A stretch of DNA of 34,769 nucleotides from an uncultured Clostridia bacterium. GTDB lineage: Bacteria; Bacillota; Clostridia; Oscillospirales; Acutalibacteraceae. The translations under genes were made by a program, and so were the position numbers. Shown here piece after piece: positions 27,807 through 34,769 of this stretch. Location of the stretch: positions 1-34,769 of the forward strand of contig CAMFPJ010000002.1 in assembly GCA_945971755.1 (NCBI GenBank), given 5' to 3'. The notes beneath the pieces were generated by a model. The model was not told the origin of the DNA and made no database searches. It worked only from the letters and a program-made list of their open reading frames with translations. Each line of letters starts with the position of its first letter. Within the stretch, counting starts at the first letter, position 1.

Positions 27807-29033
27807 ATGGGAATTTATGAAGAATTACAAAGAAGAGGTCTTATTGCACAGGTTACCGATGAAGAAAAGATTCGTGACCTTGTAAATAACGGTAAGGCTA
27901 CATTCTATATCGGCTTTGACTGCACGGCAGACAGTCTTACTGCAGGTCACTTTATGGCTCTAACTCTTATGAAGCGTCTTCAAATGGCTGGTAATAAGCC
28001 GATTGCACTTATCGGCGGTGGTACAACAATGATTGGTGACCCGTCAGGCAGAACAGATATGAGAAAAATGCTCACTAAAGAAGATATTGACCATAACGCA
28101 GAATGCTTCAAAAAGCAAATGGAAAGATTTATTGATTTTTCAGACGGTAAAGCATTGATGGTTAACAATGCAGATTGGCTCTTAAATCTTAACTATGTTG
28201 AACTTCTTCGTGAGGTTGGCGCGTGCTTCTCAGTTAACAATATGCTTCGCGCAGAGTGCTATAAGCAGAGAATGGAAAAAGGTCTTTCGTTCCTTGAATT
28301 CAACTATATGATTATGCAAAGTTATGACTTTTACTATATGTTCAAAAATTATGACTGTAACCTTGAATTCGGCGGAGACGACCAGTGGAGCAATATGCTT
28401 GGCGGTACTGAACTTATCAGGAAAAAACTCGGTGAAGATGCACATGCAATGACCATCACTCTTCTCACTGATTCTCAAGGCAAAAAAATGGGTAAAACTG
28501 CCGGTAATGCTGTTTGGCTTGACCCGAATAAAACAAGTCCCTTTGAATTCTATCAGTACTGGAGGAATGTTGCGGACTCAGACGTTCTTAAATGTATCAG
28601 AATGCTTACATTCATTCCTGTCGATGAAATTGATAAGATGGATTCTTGGGAAGGCAGTCAGCTTAATACTGCTAAAGAGATACTTGCTTTTGAGCTTACA
28701 AAGCTTGTTCACGGCGAAGAGGAAGCAGTTAAAGCACAAGAAGCAGCAAGAGCAATTTTCTCAGGTGCAGGCAGTACAGAAAATATGCCGACTGTTGAAA
28801 TTACTGCCGACGACCTTACAGACGGTGCAATTTCAGTCGCCGATATAATGCTTAAAGCAGGAATTGTTAAGTCAAAAGGTGAGGCAAGACGAGCTATTGA
28901 ACAAGGCGGAGTATCAGTTGACGATGAAAAAGTCACAGATGCCTTCAAAAAACTTTCTGTGGCTGATTTTGAAAAAGGACACGTTGTAATCAAAAAGGGC
29001 AAAAAAGTGTTCTATAAGGCAATTCTCGCATAA
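27807..29033 (+). CDS. tyrS: Tyrosyl-tRNA synthetase
   Basis: YIGFDCTADSLTAGHF (HIGH-like), GKKMGKTAGNAVW (KMSKS-like), C-terminal S4; ATG 27807 behind ttggagg. The track start 27714 lies in the T-box. Confidence 0.98.
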   Translation: MGIYEELQRRGLIAQVTDEEKIRDLVNNGKATFYIGFDCTADSLTAGHFMALTLMKRLQMAGNKPIALIGGGTTMIGDPSGRTDMRKMLTKEDIDHNAECFKKQMERFIDFSDGKALMVNNADWLLNLNYVELLREVGACFSVNNMLRAECYKQRMEKGLSFLEFNYMIMQSYDFYYMFKNYDCNLEFGGDDQWSNMLGGTELIRKKLGEDAHAMTITLLTDSQGKKMGKTAGNAVWLDPNKTSPFEFYQYWRNVADSDVLKCIRMLTFIPVDEIDKMDSWEGSQLNTAKEILAFELTKLVHGEEEAVKAQEAARAIFSGAGSTENMPTVEITADDLTDGAISVADIMLKAGIVKSKGEARRAIEQGGVSVDDEKVTDAFKKLSVADFEKGHVVIKKGKKVFYKAILA

Positions 29034-29053
29034 GCAAAACTAACAAAACAAAA

Positions 29054-29096
29054 ATTTAAGGCTGTACTTGTGCATAATCAGTACAGCCTTTTCTTT
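29054..29096. terminator. Bidirectional terminator between convergent tyrS and the ACT gene
   Basis: AAGGCTGTACT tgtgcataatc AGTACAGCCTT TTCTTT; 11 bp perfect stem. Confidence 0.85.
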
Positions 29097-29112
29097 ATTT
29101 ATAGATTAAGTT

Positions 29113-29568
29113 TTAGTTAAACGCTTTGCAAAGTGATGAATAAACCGTTTCGCCGTCATGTGCATAAACAAGGACAGAAATATCAGCCTCAGAAGTTGTA
29201 ATCATTCTAACATCAATATTGTTCTCTGAAATAGCCTTGAAAGCTTTTGCAGCAACTCCCGGACATTCTTTCATTTCAGCACCGAAAACTGAAATTTTGC
29301 TGTTTCCTGAGCTTATAGCGAGTTTAACTTCGGGAAGAAGTTCACGAAGACGTGAGGCAACGGCAAAAAGCTTTCCAAGTTCTTCGTCTTTTACGGTAAA
29401 TGAAATACAGGGACTTGAAGCTTGCGGCGGAATTTGCGAAATCATATCAACATCAATTCCATCACTTGCAAGTAATTCAAATATTTTTGCTGTAACTCCT
29501 ATGTCAGCAGGGGAAGCATTAAGTGAAATAAGCGTTACATTTTCAATCATTGAAACTTCATAAGCCAT
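29113..29568 (-). CDS. Stand-alone tandem ACT-domain protein resembling the aspartokinase regulatory region
   Basis: 151 aa; VTLISLNASPADIGVTAKIFELLASDGIDVDMISQ and KISVFGAEMKECPGVAAKAFKAISENNIDVRMITTSE, as in LysC C-terminal ACT domains; no kinase domain. Confidence 0.85.
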   Translation of the reverse strand: MAYEVSMIENVTLISLNASPADIGVTAKIFELLASDGIDVDMISQIPPQASSPCISFTVKDEELGKLFAVASRLRELLPEVKLAISSGNSKISVFGAEMKECPGVAAKAFKAISENNIDVRMITTSEADISVLVYAHDGETVYSSLCKAFN

Positions 29569-29571
29569 AAT

Positions 29572-30330
29572 TTATACCTCTAAAATATCTTTCATTGAGT
29601 ACATTCCTGCATTTTGATTATGAAGGAATTTTGCCGCGTTAATTGCACCATTTGCAAAAAGCTTTTTTGAATATGCGGAATGAGAAATTTTAATAACCTC
29701 GTCAGTGCCAGCAAAAATAATTTCGTGCTCACCTACAATCGTACCGCCGCGGACAGAACTGATGCCGATTTCGTTCTTTGATCTCTTCATTCTCTTTGAA
29801 TGACGGTCAAATTCGTAAACAGGCTCTATTTCAAGCACGCTTGAAATTTCATCAGCAAGCAAAAGAGCAGTTCCGCTGGGAGCATCGATTTTTTGATTGT
29901 GATGCATTTCAACGATTTCAATATCAAAATCCGGTGAAAGGACAGATGCCGCCTTTTTAGCAAGTTCGGAAATAAGATTAACACCCAAACTCATATTTGC
30001 AGTAAAAAATACAGGAATATCTTTTGATGCTTCTTTAATCTTATTTAGACCTGTTTCATCAATACCTGTTGTTGCAACAACGGCAGGTATTTTTTTATCT
30101 GTTGCAAATTTAAGCATAGAAGAAAGCATAGCAGGGTGTGAGAAGTCGATAATCACATCAGCTTCAATCGAAACATCATCAAAAGAACGGTAAACGGGAA
30201 AATCAGTATTATCGCCGTAAGGGTCAACACCTGCAACGACCTTTACATTTTCAGTATTACAAGCACTTTCATAAACAACCCTACCCATTTTACCGTTAGC
30301 ACCGCATAAAAGTATCCTCATATTTTTCAC
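29572..30330 (-). CDS. dapB: 4-hydroxy-tetrahydrodipicolinate reductase
   Basis: LLCGANGKMGRVV; EMHHNQKIDAPSGTALLLADEI. Confidence 0.97.
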   Translation of the reverse strand: MKNMRILLCGANGKMGRVVYESACNTENVKVVAGVDPYGDNTDFPVYRSFDDVSIEADVIIDFSHPAMLSSMLKFATDKKIPAVVATTGIDETGLNKIKEASKDIPVFFTANMSLGVNLISELAKKAASVLSPDFDIEIVEMHHNQKIDAPSGTALLLADEISSVLEIEPVYEFDRHSKRMKRSKNEIGISSVRGGTIVGEHEIIFAGTDEVIKISHSAYSKKLFANGAINAAKFLHNQNAGMYSMKDILEV

Positions 30331-30343
30331 ATCCTAACTGAAA

Positions 30344-31231
30344 TTAGATTAAGTTATATTTCTTAAGAACCGTGCGTAGTTTTTCTGTTTTAGCATCGTC
30401 CATCTCGCAAAGCGGAAGACGAAGCGGTCCAACCTCCATACCCATCATATTCATTGCAACCTTAACGGGAATTGGGTTCACGTCCATAAACATAGAATTA
30501 CAAAGTTCTAAGTATTTAAGCTGAAGTTCAGCGCTTTCTTTGCATTTACCCTCAAGGTAAAGAGTAGGAATATCATGTGCAACCTTTGGGCAGATATTTG
30601 AAAGAACAGAAATCACACCCTTACCGCCAAGTGACATGATCGGTACGATTTGGTCGTCATTACCTGAATAAATATCTAACTTGTCACCGCAAAGTGCTAT
30701 GGTTTTTGCAATCTGTGAAAGGTCACCTGTTGCTTCTTTAGCAGCAACAATATTTTTGTGTTCTGCAAGTTCAGCATAAGTTTCAGGAAGCACATTACAG
30801 CCGGTTCTGCTCGGAACATTGTAAATAATAATGGGAGTTGATACTCTGTCTGCAATAAACTGATAATGCTTAGCAAGACCTCTTTGCGAGGCTTTGTTGT
30901 AATAGGGAGTAACAATCAAAAGACCGTCAGCACCCGCTTTTTCTGCATCATTAGAAAGCTCAACAGCATAAGCTGTTTCGTTACTGCCGGTGCCTGCAAT
31001 AACAGGAATTCTGTGATTAACAACATCTACCGTGTACTTTATAACGTCTAAGTGCTCTTTCGGGGAAAGAGTAGCGCTTTCTCCGGTTGTACCGCAAATT
31101 ACGATTGCGTCAGTTGAGTTTGCAATTTGGTCTTCAAGTATTTTTGCAAGACATTCGTAGTTTACACTGCCGTCTTCATGGAAAGGTGTGATGATTGCAA
31201 CACCGGCACCTGTAAAAATAGGTTTACTCAT
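30344..31231 (-). CDS. dapA: 4-hydroxy-tetrahydrodipicolinate synthase
   Basis: GTTGESATLSPKEH; YNVPSRTGCNV; AAKEATGDL. Confidence 0.97.
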   Translation of the reverse strand: MSKPIFTGAGVAIITPFHEDGSVNYECLAKILEDQIANSTDAIVICGTTGESATLSPKEHLDVIKYTVDVVNHRIPVIAGTGSNETAYAVELSNDAEKAGADGLLIVTPYYNKASQRGLAKHYQFIADRVSTPIIIYNVPSRTGCNVLPETYAELAEHKNIVAAKEATGDLSQIAKTIALCGDKLDIYSGNDDQIVPIMSLGGKGVISVLSNICPKVAHDIPTLYLEGKCKESAELQLKYLELCNSMFMDVNPIPVKVAMNMMGMEVGPLRLPLCEMDDAKTEKLRTVLKKYNLI

Positions 31232-31242
31232 AATTTTCTCCT

Positions 31243-32334
31243 TTAATCAAGATAGCCTTCGGCCGCTAAAAGCTCTGCCATAAGAACTGCGCCGCCTGCT
31301 GCACCACGGAGAGTGTTGTGTGAAAGGGCAACAAATTTGTAGTCATACTGCGTGTCTTCACGAAGTCTGCCGATTGAAATTGCCATTCCGCCCTCAAGGT
31401 CTCTGTGGATTTTTGTCTGCGGGAAATTCTCTTCTTCAAAGTAGTTAAGGAACTGCTTAGGAGCAGAGGGAAGATTCAATTCCTGTGCTTTACCTGAATA
31501 ATTCTTCCATACATTTAATATTTCTTCTTTTGTCGGTTTATTCTCAAATCTTACAAATGCTGCTGCCATGTGACCGTTTGAAACGGGAACACGAAGGCAC
31601 TGTGCAGTAAAGTTTGGTCTTGTTGAGTCAACAATTACATCGCCTTGAATCTCACCCCAAATTTTAAGAGGTTCTTTTTCACTCTTTTCTTCTTCACCGC
31701 CGATAAACGGAATAACATTATCAATCATTTCCGGCCAAGTGTCAAAGGTTTTGCCTGCACCTGAAATTGCCTGATACGTACAAACAAGAACATCTTTTAC
31801 TTTGTAGCCTGCTTTATCAAGAGGGAAAAGTGCAGGTACATAACCCTGAAGTGAGCAGTTGGGTTTAACAGCAATAAAGCCTCGTTTTGTTCCGAGACGT
31901 TTACGCTGTGCAGGGATAATCTCTGCGTGACTGTCATTAAGCTCGGGAAGAATCATGGGAACGTCCGGAGTGTGCCTGTGAGCGCTGTTATTTGAAACAA
32001 CAGGACATTCCGCCTTTGCATAAGCTTCCTCAAGCGCCTTTATTTCATCCTTCTTCATATCAACTGCGCAGAAAACAAAGTCAACCGATTTTGCGATTTC
32101 TTCAATATCTTCAGTTGCGTTTTTCACTATAATATCTTTCATACTTTCCGGGATAGATACATCCATGCACCACTTTGAGCCTACTGCATCTTCATATCTT
32201 TTACCTGCAGAACGGGGACTTGCGGCAAGAGTAGTAACATTAAACCACGGGTGGTTCTCTAAAATGGTCATAAAACGCTGACCGACCATGCCTGTTGCAC
32301 CGATAATTCCCACATTGTACTTTTTCACTTGCAA
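31243..32334 (-). CDS. asd: Aspartate-semialdehyde dehydrogenase (archaeal/fungal-like subtype)
   Basis: GIIGATGMVGQRF; catalytic KPNCSLQGYVPALFPL; YQAISGAGK. Confidence 0.94.
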   Translation of the reverse strand: MQVKKYNVGIIGATGMVGQRFMTILENHPWFNVTTLAASPRSAGKRYEDAVGSKWCMDVSIPESMKDIIVKNATEDIEEIAKSVDFVFCAVDMKKDEIKALEEAYAKAECPVVSNNSAHRHTPDVPMILPELNDSHAEIIPAQRKRLGTKRGFIAVKPNCSLQGYVPALFPLDKAGYKVKDVLVCTYQAISGAGKTFDTWPEMIDNVIPFIGGEEEKSEKEPLKIWGEIQGDVIVDSTRPNFTAQCLRVPVSNGHMAAAFVRFENKPTKEEILNVWKNYSGKAQELNLPSAPKQFLNYFEEENFPQTKIHRDLEGGMAISIGRLREDTQYDYKFVALSHNTLRGAAGGAVLMAELLAAEGYLD

Positions 32335-32368
32335 TTACCTCCAAAAAATGATATTCTATCATCTGTAT

Positions 32369-32404
32369 TAAAAAATCAGTAATGATTATTCCACCATTAC
32401 TGAT
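32369..32404 (-). terminator. Expression-platform terminator of the lysine riboswitch
   Basis: Minus strand ATCAGTAATG gtggaataat CATTACTGAT TTTTT; 10 bp perfect stem plus U-run. Confidence 0.88.
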
Positions 32405-32434
32405 ACGTTTCTCGGTATTAAGACGAATCAAAAT

Positions 32435-32600
32435 ACGAAAGCACTCCATCAGATGATGACAGTCACATTACTCTTAATAATGCAACCAGCGTTTGCCCAT
32501 TCAGGTAAGCAAATGCTTCGGCAATAAATCCTTTTTGACTTCATCTTAAGTCCCTGACAACTTCAAAAATCATACTGATATTTATTGCGCCTCAATCGCA
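32435..32600 (-). ncRNA. Lysine riboswitch (L-box) upstream of asd
   Basis: Minus strand conserved blocks: gaGGCGCaataaatatcAGTAtga ... ttattGCCGAAGCatttgcttacctgaatGGGCaaacGCTGG ... GACTGTCAtcatctgatgGAGTGCTttc, followed by a terminator and asd. Confidence 0.9.
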
Positions 32601-32605
32601 ATAAT

Positions 32606-32634
32606 ATAATAGCATTTTACACAGTATCTGTCAA
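32606..32634 (-). promoter_or_regulatory. SigmaA promoter for the lysine riboswitch/asd operon
   Basis: Minus strand TTGACA - 17 nt - TATTAT, placing the TSS just upstream of the aptamer. Confidence 0.78.
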
Positions 32635-32674
32635 ACATTTTTGTCAATTTTATCAACTTAACGGAGAAATATAT

Positions 32675-33703
32675 ATGAAAAAGTCTGATTTTTATTATGA
32701 TTTACCAAAAGAGCTAATTGCACAAACGCCGTTAAAGCAAAGAGACAACTCTCGAATGATGGTTATTAACCGTAAAACTCAGGAAATTGAGCATAAGCAT
32801 TTTTATGACATAATTGAGCTACTAAACAAGGGGGATTGCCTTGTTCTCAACAATACAAGAGTTCTTCCCGCACGAATTTACGGTACAAAAAAAGACACAG
32901 GTGCCACAGTTGAATTTCTACTTCTTAACAATTTAGGTAATGATGAGTGGGAAACTATAACAGGTCCGGGAAAAAGAGCAAAAGTCGGTACTGAGTTTAC
33001 TTTTGGCGACGGTATTCTTTCTTGCAAGGTCATTAAGGTACTTGAAAACGGTAACCGTATCGCAAAATTTTCTTATGACGGCTCAAATATTTACGAGGTA
33101 CTTGATAAAGTCGGCGAAATGCCGCTTCCTCATTACATAACCGAAAAACTTGAAGACAGGGAGCGTTACCAGACAGTTTACTCAAAGGAACTCGGCTCTG
33201 CCGCAGCGCCTACCGCAGGACTTCATTTTACCGAAGAAATAATGAAGAGAATTACTGATAAAGGCGTCAAGATTTGTTATGTTACATTGCACGTTGGCAT
33301 AGGTACTTTCAGACCCGTAAAAGCAGAGAACATTGAAGACCACAATATGCACTCCGAGCATTATGTTTTACCGAAGGAAACCGCCGATATCATCAATGAC
33401 ACGAAGAAAAACGGCGGTAGGGTAATTGCAGTAGGCACAACATGCTGCAGAACGCTTGAAAGCGTTGCCTCAAAATTCGGTGAAATAAGAGAATATGAAG
33501 ATTCAACCAATATTTTTATTTATCCGGGTTACGAATTTAAGTGCATTGACGCTCTGTTAACCAATTTTCATTTACCTGAGAGCACGCTTATTATGCTTGT
33601 TTCTGCTTTTTATAACAGAGAAAAGGTGCTTGAAGCTTATAATTCGGCAGTTAAAGAACGGTATAGGTTTTTTTCATTCGGTGATTGTATGTTTATCTAT
33701 TAA
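32675..33703 (+). CDS. queA: S-adenosylmethionine:tRNA ribosyltransferase-isomerase
   Basis: [51 protein letters not shown] 32675 behind cggag. The track start 32585 overlaps the riboswitch. Confidence 0.97.
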   Translation: MKKSDFYYDLPKELIAQTPLKQRDNSRMMVINRKTQEIEHKHFYDIIELLNKGDCLVLNNTRVLPARIYGTKKDTGATVEFLLLNNLGNDEWETITGPGKRAKVGTEFTFGDGILSCKVIKVLENGNRIAKFSYDGSNIYEVLDKVGEMPLPHYITEKLEDRERYQTVYSKELGSAAAPTAGLHFTEEIMKRITDKGVKICYVTLHVGIGTFRPVKAENIEDHNMHSEHYVLPKETADIINDTKKNGGRVIAVGTTCCRTLESVASKFGEIREYEDSTNIFIYPGYEFKCIDALLTNFHLPESTLIMLVSAFYNREKVLEAYNSAVKERYRFFSFGDCMFIY

Positions 33704-33712
33704 GGAGTATGT

Positions 33713-34769
33713 ATGTATAAACTTATCAAAAAAACAGGTAATGCAAGACGAGGCGAATTCATAACAGTTCACGGAACTGTTCAAACGCCTGCGTTTATGA
33801 ATGTTGCAACGCAAGGGGCGATTAAAGGCGGAGTTTCTGCAATTGACCTTAAAGAAAGTCTTAAAACACAGGTGATGCTTTGCAACACTTATCATTTACA
33901 TTTAAGACCGACTGATCAAAGAGTAAAAGAATTGGGTGGACTTCATAAAATTACCGGCTGGACAGGCCCGATTTTAACCGACTCAGGCGGTTTTCAGGTC
34001 TTCTCGCTTGCTGCTCTTCGCAATATTAAAGAGGAAGGTGTAACCTTTGCATCTCACATTGACGGTCACAGAATTTTTATGGGTCCTGAGGAGAGCATGA
34101 GAATTCAGTCAAATCTCGGTTCTACGATTGCTATGGCTTTTGACGAATGTGTAGAAAATCCTGCAAAATACGATTATGCAAAAATGTCTTGCGAGCGTAC
34201 AACTCGCTGGCTCTACCGTTGTAAGGATGAAATGGAAAGGCTTAATTCTCTTTCTGATACTCTTAATAAAAACCAGCTTTTATTCGGTATTAACCAAGGT
34301 TGTACTTACGATGATTTACGAATAAAGCACATGCAGGATATAGCAAAACTCGACCTTGACGGTTACGCAATCGGCGGACTTGCCGTGGGTGAGCCAAAAG
34401 AAGATATGTACCGTATTATTTCCGCTGTCGAGCCGTTTATGCCGGGGGATAAGCCTCGATATCTTATGGGAGTCGGAACACCCGGAAATATTATTGAAGC
34501 CGTAAGCAGGGGAGTTGACCTTTTGGACTGTGTGATGCCGAGCAGAAATGCACGTCACGGTCATTTGTTTACCGATGAGGGAATTATAAATCTTAATAAC
34601 AAAAAATACGAAAACGACGAGCTGCCAATCGACCCAATATGCGACTGTCCCGTTTGTAAAAACTTTTCAAGAGCCTATATTCATCACTTGATTAAAGCAA
34701 AAGAAATGCTTGCTGCAAGGCTTTGCGTTATGCATAATCTGTATTTTTATAATACACTTATGGAAAAGA
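33713..34769 (+). CDS. tgt: tRNA-guanine transglycosylase (C-terminus truncated by window end)
   Basis: My translation from ATG 33713 (RBS ggag): MYKLIKKTGNARRGEFITVHGTVQTPAFMNVATQGAIKG...LTDSGGFQVFSL...GGLAVGEP...zinc CDCPVCKNFSRAYIHH; open at 34769. Confidence 0.97.
   Translation, partial: MYKLIKKTGNARRGEFITVHGTVQTPAFMNVATQGAIKGGVSAIDLKESLKTQVMLCNTYHLHLRPTDQRVKELGGLHKITGWTGPILTDSGGFQVFSLAALRNIKEEGVTFASHIDGHRIFMGPEESMRIQSNLGSTIAMAFDECVENPAKYDYAKMSCERTTRWLYRCKDEMERLNSLSDTLNKNQLLFGINQGCTYDDLRIKHMQDIAKLDLDGYAIGGLAVGEPKEDMYRIISAVEPFMPGDKPRYLMGVGTPGNIIEAVSRGVDLLDCVMPSRNARHGHLFTDEGIINLNNKKYENDELPIDPICDCPVCKNFSRAYIHHLIKAKEMLAARLCVMHNLYFYNTLMEK

Noticed and set aside
28507-28848. 113-aa plus-strand alternate-frame ORF inside tyrS
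   Set aside because: Alternate-frame translation of tyrS; low complexity (LKRYLLLSLQSLF, KHKKQQEQ).
29219-29563. 114-aa plus-strand ORF opposite the ACT gene
   Set aside because: Antisense shadow; the ACT reading frame has clear homology.
1-34769. CRISPR arrays, tRNA/rRNA genes, transposons, phage or defence systems
   Set aside because: No regularly spaced repeats, integrase/transposase ORFs, terminal inverted repeats or RNA-gene sequences noticed; gene content is core housekeeping, transport and sporulation.

Overview
This 34.8-kb window looks like a chromosomal segment of a low-GC, spore-forming Firmicute (Clostridia/Oscillospiraceae-like; lineage inferred from gene content). It is almost entirely core genes. 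The order is: a complete branched-chain amino acid ABC transporter (livJ-H-M-G-F, minus strand); a small Cys-rich membrane ORF just upstream of it; uvrB-uvrA; a YfhO-family membrane protein (minus); the complete spoIIIAA-AH sporulation operon; a nusB / TsaD-like / xseA / xseB / ispA / dxs / tlyA / nadK / argR / recN gene string; a T-box leader with tyrS; a minus-strand lysine-biosynthesis operon (asd-dapA-dapB-ACT protein) behind a lysine riboswitch; and queA-tgt, with tgt cut off by the window end. I see no mobile elements, CRISPR arrays, rRNA or tRNA genes, or defence islands. I cannot support a claim of a wholly new multi-gene system. The best leads are: (i) an orphan 84-aa, six-Cys, two-TM ORF with a consensus promoter, RBS and terminator-like hairpin directly upstream of livJ; (ii) an intrinsic terminator trapped between a strong promoter and the nusB RBS, suggesting attenuation of the nusB operon; and (iii) a free-standing aspartokinase-like ACT protein in a lysine-riboswitch operon with no kinase in the visible cluster.
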